Positions 46,995-55,598 of a stretch of 64,000 nt of DNA are shown piece after piece. Numbering within the stretch: the stretch's first letter is position 1; each line of letters starts with the position of its first letter. This stretch comes from Hydrogenophilus thiooxidans (GTDB lineage Bacteria; Pseudomonadota; Gammaproteobacteria; Burkholderiales; Rhodocyclaceae), in assembly GCF_019049855.1 (NCBI RefSeq), contig NZ_JAHLSY010000004.1:1-64000 (forward strand), given 5' to 3'. Both the position numbers and the translations under genes were made by a program. The notes beneath the pieces are model-generated. The model was not told the DNA's origin. It saw only the letters and a list, made by a program, of their open reading frames with translations, and searched no databases.

Positions 46995-47016
46995 TCCCTG
47001 AAGGTTGCGGCATAAT
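46987..47016 (+). promoter_or_regulatory. Sigma-70-like promoter of the RDD-pepN unit
   Basis: TTGGTC, an 18-base spacer and CATAAT (47011-47016). It overlaps the ilv promoter, so the two directions may compete. Confidence 0.4.
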
Positions 47017-47044
47017 CGATCGGTTGCGTTCGCAAGAAGTGATC

Positions 47045-47491
47045 GTGCCTGAGCCTATCCCAACCCAAGAAGCGGTGCTGGCGTCGCGCAGCCGACGCAT
47101 CGCCGCGATGCTCTATGAGCTGCTGCTTTTGATCGGCGTGGTCGGTGGCGGCGTGTTGTTGCCGTGGATCGTCGTGGGTGTGGTGCGCCATGTTACGCCG
47201 CCTGGCTGGCTCCTCTGGGTGCACCTCTTTGCGGTGCTTGCCCTCTATTTCATTTGGCATTGGCGGCGGCGCGGCGCAACGCTCGCGATGAAGACCTGGA
47301 AATTGCGCATCCTCTCGGCCGACGGACACCCGCCGTCCTGGGGGCAGTGCTGGCTCCGTTTTCTCTTGGCTTGGTTTAGCGTCGGCACCGGTGTGGGGAT
47401 TCTCTGGTCGTGGTTCGATCCGGACGGGCTCTTTCTCCACGACCGCTTGGCAAAGACGCGGATCGTCCAGTGGGACTGGAAGGTGGGGTGA
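47045..47491 (+). CDS. RDD-family membrane protein
   Basis: 148 residues from GTG 47045; a TTG at 47024 is possible. The RDD signature is present as RSRRIAAMLYELLLL, with Arg and Asp-like residues around three membrane helices, and TLAMKTWKLRI, which is characteristic of this family. Function is unknown, often linked to transport. It is followed directly by pepN (start 47492) and may be in the same transcript. Confidence 0.8.
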   Translation: MPEPIPTQEAVLASRSRRIAAMLYELLLLIGVVGGGVLLPWIVVGVVRHVTPPGWLLWVHLFAVLALYFIWHWRRRGATLAMKTWKLRILSADGHPPSWGQCWLRFLLAWFSVGTGVGILWSWFDPDGLFLHDRLAKTRIVQWDWKVG

Positions 47492-50404
47492 ATGGCGATG
47501 ACAGCAAGCGATGGCGACAAGGGGCTCGCGAACGTCGACACCCAGGCTGGCGTGGTTCGGCTCGAGGATTACCAGCCACCGGCGTGGCGGGTTCGCGACC
47601 TGGTGCTCGATTTCCGTCTCGACGCGATGGCGACAGAGGTTCGTGCGTGGCTGTCGTGCGAACGGGTCGCATCGGATCCCAGCGTTTCGTTGCGCCTCGA
47701 TTGCGATTTTTCGGCGGTGACCTTGGTCGAATTGACCGTTTGGCCTGCGGATCGAGTCTCTGTGCGTGACTTTGCGCGCTACCCATTGGCCGACGCGCAG
47801 CCTGTGGGTTCGGTGAACCGGGCGCAAGACGCCATCGAGATCACAGGCACGTTGCCCGACCGGGTCTGGGTGGAAGCACGGGTGCAGCTGAATCCTTCGG
47901 AAAACAGCGCGCTCTCGGGGCTCTACCAGTCCGCGAGCGGCCTCTTTACCCAGTGTGAGCCAGAGGGGTTTCGGCGCATCGTTCCGTTCATCGACCGACC
48001 TGATGTGCTGGCGCGTTACCAGGTGCGGCTTGCTGCGGAGAAGGCGCGTTATCCGGTGTTGCTCTCCAACGGGAATTTGGTCGCGACGGGTGATCTCGAA
48101 AACGGGTGGCATTTTGCCGTTTGGCATGATCCGTTTCCCAAACCGAGCTACCTCTTCGCCCTTGTTGCTGCGGATCTGGTCGCGACGGAAAAAACGGTGG
48201 TGCGGGCCGATGGGCGCCCTGCGCTCCTTCAGGTGTGGACCGCAGCGGCGCACCGCGACCGAGCCGAATGGGCGCTCGATTCGCTCGAAGCGGCGTTGCG
48301 CTGGGACGAACGGCGCTTTGGTCGGGTGCTCGACCTCGACCGCTATATGATCGTGGCGGTCGAAGACTTCAATATGGGCGCGATGGAAAACAAGGGGCTC
48401 AACCTCTTCAATGCCAAATATGTCTTGGTGACGCCAGAGACCGCGACCGATGCCGATTACGCCAACGTCGAAGCAATCGTGGGGCATGAGTATTTCCACA
48501 ACTGGACCGGTAACCGGGTCACCTGTCGGGATTGGTTCCAATTGACCCTGAAAGAGGGGCTTACCGTCTTTCGGGATCAGGAGTTTTCCGCGGATCGGCT
48601 CGCCGAAGCAGCGGCGACGCCAGAAGCGGCTGCGAGTGCGCGGGCGGTGAAGCGCATCGACGACGTCGCGGTGTTGAAAGCGGTGCAATTCCCCGAAGAC
48701 GATGGCCCGATGCGTCACCCCGTGCGGCCGCGGGCCTACCGCGCGATCGACAACTTTTATACCGCCACCGTCTACGAAAAAGGGGCGGAAGTGGTGCGGA
48801 TGCTCCACACGCTGGTGGGGGAGGAGGGTTTTCGCCGCGGGTTGGACACCTATTTCGAACGGCATGACGGACAAGCGGTGACGTGTGAAGATTTCGAGGC
48901 CGCGATCGCGGATGCGAACGGCCGAGACTTGTCGCAATTCTTGCACTGGTACGACGCGGCTGGGACGCCGGAAGTGGTCGCGCATTGGCGCTGGGTCGAG
49001 ACCGAGGGAGCGGCTGAGACGCCTGAGCCGTTGCACCACGGTGCCGAAAAGCGCGTGGTGTTGGAACTGACGCTCGAACAACGGCTCGCGGGGTGGGACG
49101 TTGCCGCGAAGCCGCTCGTGATTCCCGTACGCATGGGTTGGATCGATCGCAGCGGCAGGGCGTTGCCGTTTACTGCCGAAAGTCCGGGCGAAGCGTCGCT
49201 TGCCGCTTCGGGACGCGACGCAAGCGCCGTGTTGGTGCTCGATCGCCCGCGCAAGCAGTGGCGCATCGTGGGGCCCATGCCAGAGGATGACCCAGTGCCG
49301 TCGTTGCTGCGCGGCTTTTCGGCGCCCGTGCGGGTACGCTGGGCGGAAACGGCCGACGGTCGGGAACCGATTGCGTGGCTGCTGCGTCGTTTTGCCCACG
49401 ACCCCGACCCCTTCAACCGCTGGCAAGCCGGTGAGGTGCTGCACCTTGCGGCGCAGGGTGCGATCGACGACCATGGCCGTTTCTCCGCCGAGTGGGGCAG
49501 CTCGTTCCTCAACGCCTGGCACGCGGCGCTATGCGACGCGTCACTGGACGCCAATTACCGTGTGCGCCTCTTGACGCCACCCAGTGAAGCGGTGGTTCGG
49601 GACGAAACGCCGCGGCCAGTCGATCCGGTGGCCGTCCGCGCGCGGCTCATGGCGTGGTGGCGAATCCTGGCGCAGGCCATCCCCGCGGAGACGTTGTGGG
49701 CGCTTCTCGAACGCCAGGACACGACGGGACCCTACCGCTTTGAGCCGCAAGCGGCAGGCCGTCGTGCGTTGGTGGCGTTCGTGCTTAAATTGTTGGCGAT
49801 TCGCAGTGGCAGCCCGACGGCGAGCGCGGCGGATGGTGCCGCGAGTGCCGTCGCCGCGCACCTTTCGGCGCGATGGCACGCGGCAACGAATTTGAGCGAT
49901 CGGCTCGCCGTGCTCGACGCCGCACTGGCGCACCCCGACGAAGCGGTGGCCGAGAGCATCCTCGCGGCATTTGCCAAGCACTATGAGGACGATGCGATCG
50001 TCTTCGACAAATGGTTGCAGCGGCACGCGACGCGCTGGGCGTGGCAAGGGCAGTCGCCCGAAACCCTCTTTGCGCGCGTCCGGGACTTGACCCACCACCC
50101 GCGTTTTCGGTGGAGCAACCCCAACAAGGTCTATGCGTTGGTTTTGGCGTTTTTTGCGCACAACTTGCCGGTATGTGCCGCGACAGGCGAGGCGGCTTGG
50201 GCTTGGTGGACGGACGTGGTGCGCACGCTCGATGCGCGCAACCCGCTCGTTGCCGCGCGCATTGCGCGGACGCTCGAACACGCCGCAACCTGGTGCGAAC
50301 CGTACCGGAGCGCCGCACTTGCCGCGGTGCAGCATGTTGTCCCCATGGTCCGCTCGAACGAAGTGCGCGAAGTCCTCGAACGGATCTTAGCGACGGCGCG
50401 GTAA
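47492..50404 (+). CDS. pepN: Aminopeptidase N (alanyl aminopeptidase)
   Basis: 970 residues. The M1 zinc site HEYFHNW lies near residue 331, with the distal Glu in LKEGLTVFRDQEF and the GAMEN exopeptidase motif (NMGAMENKGLN) near 296. It is a cytosolic aminopeptidase of broad specificity. It is about 100 residues longer than E. coli PepN, with the surplus spread over both ends. ATG 47492 starts right at the RDD stop; ATG 47498 is an alternative. Confidence 0.94.
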   Translation: MAMTASDGDKGLANVDTQAGVVRLEDYQPPAWRVRDLVLDFRLDAMATEVRAWLSCERVASDPSVSLRLDCDFSAVTLVELTVWPADRVSVRDFARYPLADAQPVGSVNRAQDAIEITGTLPDRVWVEARVQLNPSENSALSGLYQSASGLFTQCEPEGFRRIVPFIDRPDVLARYQVRLAAEKARYPVLLSNGNLVATGDLENGWHFAVWHDPFPKPSYLFALVAADLVATEKTVVRADGRPALLQVWTAAAHRDRAEWALDSLEAALRWDERRFGRVLDLDRYMIVAVEDFNMGAMENKGLNLFNAKYVLVTPETATDADYANVEAIVGHEYFHNWTGNRVTCRDWFQLTLKEGLTVFRDQEFSADRLAEAAATPEAAASARAVKRIDDVAVLKAVQFPEDDGPMRHPVRPRAYRAIDNFYTATVYEKGAEVVRMLHTLVGEEGFRRGLDTYFERHDGQAVTCEDFEAAIADANGRDLSQFLHWYDAAGTPEVVAHWRWVETEGAAETPEPLHHGAEKRVVLELTLEQRLAGWDVAAKPLVIPVRMGWIDRSGRALPFTAESPGEASLAASGRDASAVLVLDRPRKQWRIVGPMPEDDPVPSLLRGFSAPVRVRWAETADGREPIAWLLRRFAHDPDPFNRWQAGEVLHLAAQGAIDDHGRFSAEWGSSFLNAWHAALCDASLDANYRVRLLTPPSEAVVRDETPRPVDPVAVRARLMAWWRILAQAIPAETLWALLERQDTTGPYRFEPQAAGRRALVAFVLKLLAIRSGSPTASAADGAASAVAAHLSARWHAATNLSDRLAVLDAALAHPDEAVAESILAAFAKHYEDDAIVFDKWLQRHATRWAWQGQSPETLFARVRDLTHHPRFRWSNPNKVYALVLAFFAHNLPVCAATGEAAWAWWTDVVRTLDARNPLVAARIARTLEHAATWCEPYRSAALAAVQHVVPMVRSNEVREVLERILATAR

Positions 50405-50481
50405 CGTCTTTTGCGGTAGGGAAGCGGTGTCGGTCGCTTCCCGGACCGGCGCCAGTTCCGCGCGTGCGCCGTAGCCCGCGA

Positions 50482-51819
50482 TCACCGTTGCGTCTGACGG
50501 TGTGGTGTTGATGGACAGACCACGTTTTCGTTGGTGAGCGCGGCGCGCGTTCGCGCGTCGGGCCAACCGCTCGCGGCGGGATCGCCTAAGCATTCGAGTT
50601 GGAAACGGCGCAGGGCTTCGCGTGTGGTGGCGCCCATTACGCCGTCGACTGGTCCGGGATCGTACCCAAGGGCGGTCAATCGGGATTGGATCGATTCGGT
50701 TTCGCTTCGCGTCAATGGGGGTTCGTCCGTCGGCCATGGCGTCCGAAACGGCTGCTTGGGGTCGAAATGGGCGGCTCGCTCTGGATCGCGCAGCGCGTCG
50801 AAGAGTAACCCTACCGCCAAGGTATAGCTTTCGGCCGCATTGTAGCGGTAAAGCACGTCGTAATTGGGAAAAACGAGGATCGCTGGACCGTTGCTGCCCG
50901 CGGGAAGCAGAAGCGCGGCGCGTTCCGGGAGCGTCGTGGGATCCCACGGCTTGCCGTCGGCACGGGTGAGCCCCAGCTCCAGCCATTCGCGTGTGGTGCG
51001 TTTCACTCGGCGACCGGTCGCCGTGCTCTGCCAGTGGGAGGGCAACCGCACTTCGATGCCCCACGGTTCCCCGTACCGCCATCCCGAGCGTTTGAGGAAA
51101 TTGGCGGTCGAAGCGAAGACGTCGGCAAGCGACCCGTAGAGGTCGCGTACGCCATCGCCGTCGCCGTCCACCGCATACGCATCAAAGGTGCTCGGCATGA
51201 ACTGAGTGTGTCCCAAAGCGCCCGCCCAGGATCCCCGCGGTGGTAACGAGGTGATGTCTCCTTTCGCGATAATTTCGGCCAGCGTCAAGAATTCGTCGCG
51301 AAAGTACGCTTGCCGTCGCCCGAAGCACGCCAGTGTGGCGAGTGACTGGATGAGGTCGTATCGCCCCAAATTGCGTCCCAAATTGCTCTCGACGGCCCAA
51401 AAAGCGACGATCAACTCTGCTTCGACCCCGAAGCGTTGTTCGGTCTGGCGCAGCAGCGCTTCGTTTGCCGCAAGGGCCTCTTGTGCCTCGCCGATGCGCC
51501 GGCGGTCGACGAGGTTTGCCAAGTACTGCCAAATCGGTGTGACGAACTCGGGCTGGCGATCGAGGAGCGCGAGCACCCGCACGTCGGGCGCCAAGCGCGC
51601 GGTGAGGCGGTCAAAGAGCGCCGCGGGAACCCCACGCGCTGCTGCGGTCGGTTTGAGCTCGGCAAGACAGCGCTGTAAAGCGCTTTGCGAAGGTGCGTCA
51701 GGCACCGCTTGGGCCACCGCTCCGGGTGTGGCCAACAGGGCAACTGTGCACGCCAGCGCGGCAAGACGCATGCAGTGGCGCTGGATCCGGGATGGGTCCC
51801 GAGCGCGAAAAGGAATCAT
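50482..51819 (-). CDS. MltB-type lytic murein transglycosylase with peptidoglycan-binding domain
   Basis: 445 residues from ATG 51819 (overlapping the CitE-like gene as ATGA). A signal sequence runs to AVAQA at about residue 38. The SLT_2 catalytic domain has the Glu in FWAVESNLGR near residue 142 and the stretch ALGHTQFMPSTF. A C-terminal PG_binding_1 domain begins near 370 (LTALGYDPGPVDGVMG). It should cleave peptidoglycan in the periplasm. Confidence 0.9.
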   Translation of the reverse strand: MIPFRARDPSRIQRHCMRLAALACTVALLATPGAVAQAVPDAPSQSALQRCLAELKPTAAARGVPAALFDRLTARLAPDVRVLALLDRQPEFVTPIWQYLANLVDRRRIGEAQEALAANEALLRQTEQRFGVEAELIVAFWAVESNLGRNLGRYDLIQSLATLACFGRRQAYFRDEFLTLAEIIAKGDITSLPPRGSWAGALGHTQFMPSTFDAYAVDGDGDGVRDLYGSLADVFASTANFLKRSGWRYGEPWGIEVRLPSHWQSTATGRRVKRTTREWLELGLTRADGKPWDPTTLPERAALLLPAGSNGPAILVFPNYDVLYRYNAAESYTLAVGLLFDALRDPERAAHFDPKQPFRTPWPTDEPPLTRSETESIQSRLTALGYDPGPVDGVMGATTREALRRFQLECLGDPAASGWPDARTRAALTNENVVCPSTPHRQTQR

Positions 51820-52814
51820 CGTGACGACTCCGCAACGAACCACGCCGCGATCGTTTCCGGCAGCGTTACCCCAACCTGATGCGCCCGCGCCAGTACCATC
51901 CAATAGTACCGGTACGAGGCGCGGTCGTGCAAGCGTCCGTGGTCGCGGATCGGTCCCCAGTTGGCCGCAGCGGCCGCAAGCAAGATCCGTTCGGCATCGC
52001 GAATCTCCTCGGCGCTCGGCGTAAAGGCCTCTACGATCGGCCCGATCTGACTGGGATGAATGCTCCACATCCGCGTAAACCCGAATTCGTCACGCGCGCG
52101 GCGGGCATCTTGGTAGGCGAGGTTCGAGTCGTCGAGCACGACGCAGACGTTGTGCGCAGCCACTTTGCCGGCTGCGTGCGCCGCTGCTGCTACCGTGGTT
52201 TTGGCGCGCCGAATGAGCGGGTGTTCGAATTGCAGCGGCGAGCGCATCGCGTCGGCGGGAATTGCGCCCAGGTGTTCGGAGACGAAATCCATCAACCCGA
52301 AGTCGAGGCACTCGACGAGCGGGTGCGCAGCGATTGGATAGGCGTCTCGGAGCGCGCCATGGGTTTCGATGAGTACGTGAAGTGGCGGGGTGCGTGCCGC
52401 GTTGCGGCACAGGAACGCGATGGCGTCAGCGACGACCGCAACGTCCTCATAGGCGCGCGCCTTGGGGAGCGTCACGAAAGCGATCCGTTCGGCGGTTACT
52501 GGGAGCAGCGTCGTCAAGTCACGCCACCAATGGGGATGGGTCCGGTCGTGGATGCGTACGCCGACGCGGCCAAAACGGTTCGCTGCGCTCATCACGTATT
52601 CGACCGCGCGCGCGGCGTGCGCCGCTTCGTCGCCTGCCGGCGCGCCATCTTCGAGATCGAACGCGATATCAAAGCGCGGTCCTTCGTGCGCTTGTAACGC
52701 GAGCGCTTTCTCGAGGAAACGGGGTTGGCCACAATAGTGGACCACCGGCGGAATGGGGTGTGGCCGGCGGGTGGCGCCAAAGAGGATCGTGGCGGGGTTG
52801 GTGTTTGCGGTCAT
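51816..52814 (-). CDS. HpcH/HpaI-family CitE-like lyase
   Basis: 332 residues. The TIM-barrel family motif FDLEDGAP near residue 50 has the metal-binding Glu and Asp, and the later IHPSQIGPI near 265 is the C-terminal signature of citrate-lyase beta-like enzymes such as malyl-CoA lyase or thioesterase. CoA-ester substrates are likely, but which one is not shown. No citD/citF genes are near, so it is not a classical citrate lyase. It overlaps the MltB-type gene by four bases. Confidence 0.85.
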   Translation of the reverse strand: MTANTNPATILFGATRRPHPIPPVVHYCGQPRFLEKALALQAHEGPRFDIAFDLEDGAPAGDEAAHAARAVEYVMSAANRFGRVGVRIHDRTHPHWWRDLTTLLPVTAERIAFVTLPKARAYEDVAVVADAIAFLCRNAARTPPLHVLIETHGALRDAYPIAAHPLVECLDFGLMDFVSEHLGAIPADAMRSPLQFEHPLIRRAKTTVAAAAHAAGKVAAHNVCVVLDDSNLAYQDARRARDEFGFTRMWSIHPSQIGPIVEAFTPSAEEIRDAERILLAAAAANWGPIRDHGRLHDRASYRYYWMVLARAHQVGVTLPETIAAWFVAESSR

Positions 52815-52882
52815 CGCTTGTGCTTGCGGTCGACAGTCATGCCGTCAATGAGCGAAAATCGTACCATAGGGTGCTGTGAACG

Positions 52883-52915
52883 AAAAAAAGCAGAAGGGAA
52901 GCCCCCTTCTGCTTT
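52883..52915 (-). terminator. Terminator of mdh
   Basis: A long stem (AAAAGCAGAAGGG / CCCTTCTGC with A/T extensions) with an eight-T run on the minus strand. It lies 23 bases past the mdh stop and may act in both directions. Confidence 0.88.
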
Positions 52916-52937
52916 TATAGGGAAACACCCGTCCCGA

Positions 52938-53930
52938 TTAGCCCAAGAGCTCTTTTACGCCGTTACGCTCCTCTTCGAGCTCCGCAAGCGTCTTGTTGAT
53001 CCGTTCTTGCGAAAACGCATCGATCGGCAACCCTTGCACGATTCGGTATTCGCCGTTTTCGCAGACGCAGGGGAAGCCAAAGACGATGCCTTCCGGAATC
53101 CCGTACGAACCGTCCGAAGGAACGCCCATGGTCACCCATTCCCCGTTCGAACCCAGCCACCAGTCACGGACATGGTCGATCGCAGCGTTTGCAGCCGACG
53201 CTGCTGAAGAGAGGCCACGCGCTTCGATGATCGCGGCACCGCGCTTGCCCACGGTGGGGATGAAGACGTCACGGTTCCACGCTTCGTCGTTGATGAGGTC
53301 TTTCACCGATTCGCCGTTCGACGTGCAGAAGCGATAATCGGGGTACATCGTTGGCGAATGGTTGCCCCAGACGGCCAGGTGTTTGAACGAGTCGACCGGA
53401 CGCCCCGTTTTTTTCGCCAACTGCGCCAGCGCCCGGTTGTGGTCGAGGCGCAGCATCGCAGTGAAGTTTTTCGCCGGCACCCGACCATATTTTTCTGCGG
53501 TTTTCATCGCGATGTAGGCATTGGTGTTGCACGGGTTGCCCACCACCAACACTTTGCAGTTCGGGTCGGCGTGCTGTCCGATCGCGGCGCCTTGCACCGT
53601 GAAGATTTTGGCGTTTTCTGAGAGCAGGTCTTTGCGTTCCATCCCGGGACCACGCGGTTTTGCGCCGACGAGCAGGGCCACTTGAGCATCTTTGAACGCC
53701 ACGTTCGGGTCGTCGGTGGCGATCATATCCTTGAGGAGCGGAAACGCGCAGTCCTCGAGCTCCATCATCACCCCGTAGACCGCTTTTTGCGCTTGCGGAA
53801 GGTCGAGGAGCTGCAAAATCACCGGTTGGTCGCGACCGAGCATTTCGCCGGCAGCGATGCGGAACAACAGGCTGTAACCGATTTGACCGGCTGCGCCAGT
53901 GACGGCGACACGAACAGGGGCTTTGGCCAT
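52938..53930 (-). CDS. mdh: Malate dehydrogenase (NAD-dependent, type 2)
   Basis: 330 residues. The NAD motif is [13 protein letters not shown], the Arg loop lies in [16 protein letters not shown], and catalytic His is in [11 protein letters not shown] near residue 191. The type-2 length and GAAGQIGY start mark it as the bacterial/cytosolic-like form. It oxidises malate to oxaloacetate, feeding gltA in this cluster. Divergent from the gntR gene and sharing its intergenic palindrome. Confidence 0.96.
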   Translation of the reverse strand: MAKAPVRVAVTGAAGQIGYSLLFRIAAGEMLGRDQPVILQLLDLPQAQKAVYGVMMELEDCAFPLLKDMIATDDPNVAFKDAQVALLVGAKPRGPGMERKDLLSENAKIFTVQGAAIGQHADPNCKVLVVGNPCNTNAYIAMKTAEKYGRVPAKNFTAMLRLDHNRALAQLAKKTGRPVDSFKHLAVWGNHSPTMYPDYRFCTSNGESVKDLINDEAWNRDVFIPTVGKRGAAIIEARGLSSAASAANAAIDHVRDWWLGSNGEWVTMGVPSDGSYGIPEGIVFGFPCVCENGEYRIVQGLPIDAFSQERINKTLAELEEERNGVKELLG

Positions 53931-54023
53931 GGTCTACTCCCTTTTTGCGTGGACAGAATGGAACGAAAACGGTGAATCTACGCTATGATAGGCGGAAGGG
54001 GTACCGATGTCAATTGTAACTTA

Positions 54024-54039
54024 TGTCTTATATAAGACA
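54024..54039. promoter_or_regulatory. Palindromic operator candidate for the GntR regulator
   Basis: TGTCTTATATAAGACA is a perfect 16-base palindrome between divergent mdh and gntR. Further AGACA half-sites follow within 25 bases. GntR/HutC regulators bind GTCT-AT-rich-AGAC sites of this form, often in their own promoters. Confidence 0.7.
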
Positions 54040-54085
54040 CAAGACATAGTAGACAACGCGTTTTTTTTGTGGTCCAATTCGCGCT

Positions 54086-54811
54086 ATGGCACCGTCACCC
54101 GCATTCAGTCCCCTCTATCGCCAGATCAAGGCGCTGCTCTTGAAGTCGCTCGAAGCGCGCGAGTGGCGCCCAGGTGAGGCCATTCCCAGCGAGCAAGAGC
54201 TCGCGGCGCGGTTTGGTGTCTCGCAAGGTACGGTGCGCAAAGCGATCGATGAGCTCGTTGCGGAAAATCTGCTCGTGCGCAAACAGGGCAAGGGAACGTT
54301 CGTTGTCTCGCACAGCGACCCTCGGCAGTTTTATCGTTTCTTGCGCTTGCGGCGCGACGACGGCGAATGGGTGCAGGCCACGAGTGTCCCCATCGATTGT
54401 TGGCGCGCCAAAGCGGGGCAAGAGGCCTCCCGGGTCTTACAGATTCCGTTGGGATCGCCGATCGTGATCTTTCGGCGGGTGTTGCGCTTTGCCCAAAAGC
54501 CGCTCGTGCTGGACGAGATCTATCTCCCCGGCGATCTCTTTGCGGCGTTTTCGCTCGATGCGCTCAAGGAGTGGCGCGGTTCGCTCTACAGCTTTTTCGA
54601 AACCCGGTTCGGTGTGCGCATGGTGCGTGCCGAAGAGCGATTGAAGGCGGTCGCAGCGGACCGGGTGACCGCCGAGGTGCTGGGGGTTGCGGAGCGTTCG
54701 CCGCTCCTTTTCGTCGAACGGGTCACCTACACCTACCACGATCGGCCGGTCGAGTGGCGCAAAGGTTTTTATGCTACCGATTCCTACCACTACTACAATG
54801 AATTGACCTGA
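54086..54811 (+). CDS. GntR-family transcriptional regulator (HutC/UTRA subfamily)
   Basis: 241 residues. The N-terminal winged helix has IPSEQELAARFGVSQGTVRKAIDEL and QGKGTFV, the GntR hallmark. The remainder is a UTRA ligand-binding domain, as shown by LFVERVTYTYHDRPVEW. It is the first gene ahead of sdhC-sdhD-sdhA-sdhB and probably regulates that operon, itself or mdh in response to a small metabolite. The ligand is not known. Start ATG 54086. Confidence 0.9.
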   Translation: MAPSPAFSPLYRQIKALLLKSLEAREWRPGEAIPSEQELAARFGVSQGTVRKAIDELVAENLLVRKQGKGTFVVSHSDPRQFYRFLRLRRDDGEWVQATSVPIDCWRAKAGQEASRVLQIPLGSPIVIFRRVLRFAQKPLVLDEIYLPGDLFAAFSLDALKEWRGSLYSFFETRFGVRMVRAEERLKAVAADRVTAEVLGVAERSPLLFVERVTYTYHDRPVEWRKGFYATDSYHYYNELT

Positions 54812-54845
54812 GCGATTTTGGGGGGCGTTCGAATGAGCGCTCGAG

Positions 54846-54867
54846 TTGTGTAACCTGGGGAGTGACG
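54846..54867 (+). promoter_or_regulatory. Leader element shared with sucA
   Basis: The 22 bases right before sdhC (TTGTGTAACCTGGGGAGTG, then ACG) match those at 59804-59825 upstream of sucA with only two mismatches. It contains the sdhC ribosome-binding site. Confidence 0.5.
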
Positions 54868-55254
54868 ATGATGCAGACCCAAGTGAAAAAACGGCCAAAA
54901 TTTCTTGACCTTAGAGAAATTCGGCTGCCGTTGCCCGGGATCGTTTCGATCCTGCACCGCATTAGCGGGGGAGGCCTCTTTCTCTTTTTGCCGTTTTTGA
55001 TCTATCTCTTCGACCTGAGTTTGACCTCGCCGGAAACGTTCGCCACCTATCAGGCGATCGTCGGGCACTGGTTCGTGAAATTGATCCTGCTCGGGCTCCT
55101 CTGGGCCTATCTCCACCACTTTTGCGCCGGGATTCGCTTCTTGCTCCTCGATCTGCACAAAGGGGTCGAGCTGGAACCGGCACGGCAGAGTGCGCGCGTG
55201 GTCTTGATGGTGAGTCTGGCGCTCACCGTGATTTTGGGAGTCTGGCTATGGTGA
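54868..55254 (+). CDS. sdhC: Succinate dehydrogenase cytochrome b subunit
   Basis: 128 residues from ATG 54868, with GGGGAG upstream. Three membrane helices. SILHRISGGGLFLF is the quinone-site region, and the later HHFCAGIRFLLLDL carries the heme-ligand His. It anchors the dehydrogenase to the inner membrane. Overlaps sdhD by seven bases. Confidence 0.93.
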   Translation: MMQTQVKKRPKFLDLREIRLPLPGIVSILHRISGGGLFLFLPFLIYLFDLSLTSPETFATYQAIVGHWFVKLILLGLLWAYLHHFCAGIRFLLLDLHKGVELEPARQSARVVLMVSLALTVILGVWLW

Positions 55255-55595
55255 AGCGACTGGTGGTGGGTGCCCATTACGGCATCAAGGATTGGCTGAT
55301 CCAGCGGATCACGGCCGCCTACATGGCGCTTTATACCGTGATTTTCGCGTTTGCGGCGCTGACGTTGCCAGCGATGACCCATGAACACTGGCAGGCGCTC
55401 TTTTCGGGGCGGCTCATGCAGTTGCTCACCTTCCTCTTTTTCGCGTCGCTCTGCTACCACGCGTGGATCGGCGTGCGCGACATTTGGATGGACTACATCA
55501 AGCCACTCGGAATCCGGATCGCGCTCCATGTGGCAACCGCACTGTTACTCATCGGCTATCTGGCATGGGTGGCCCGCGTGCTTTGGAGGCTGTAA
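55248..55595 (+). CDS. sdhD: Succinate dehydrogenase membrane anchor subunit
   Basis: 115 residues from ATG 55248. Three helices; LIQRITAAYMALYT near the start and the GVRDIWMDYIKP motif with the Asp-Tyr pair at the quinone site. It forms the membrane anchor with SdhC. Very short gap to sdhA (three bases), so all four sdh genes are one operon. Confidence 0.92.
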   Translation: MVKRLVVGAHYGIKDWLIQRITAAYMALYTVIFAFAALTLPAMTHEHWQALFSGRLMQLLTFLFFASLCYHAWIGVRDIWMDYIKPLGIRIALHVATALLLIGYLAWVARVLWRL

Positions 55596-55598
55596 ACG

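Noticed and set aside
46991-49522. An 843-codon minus-strand frame opposite pepN
   Set aside because: Antisense of a well-recognised M1 aminopeptidase; composition is Arg/His-rich and no domain is seen.
51816-52814. Naming the CitE-like gene citE
   Set aside because: No citD, citF or citC nearby; family members include malyl-CoA and other lyases, so only the family is given.
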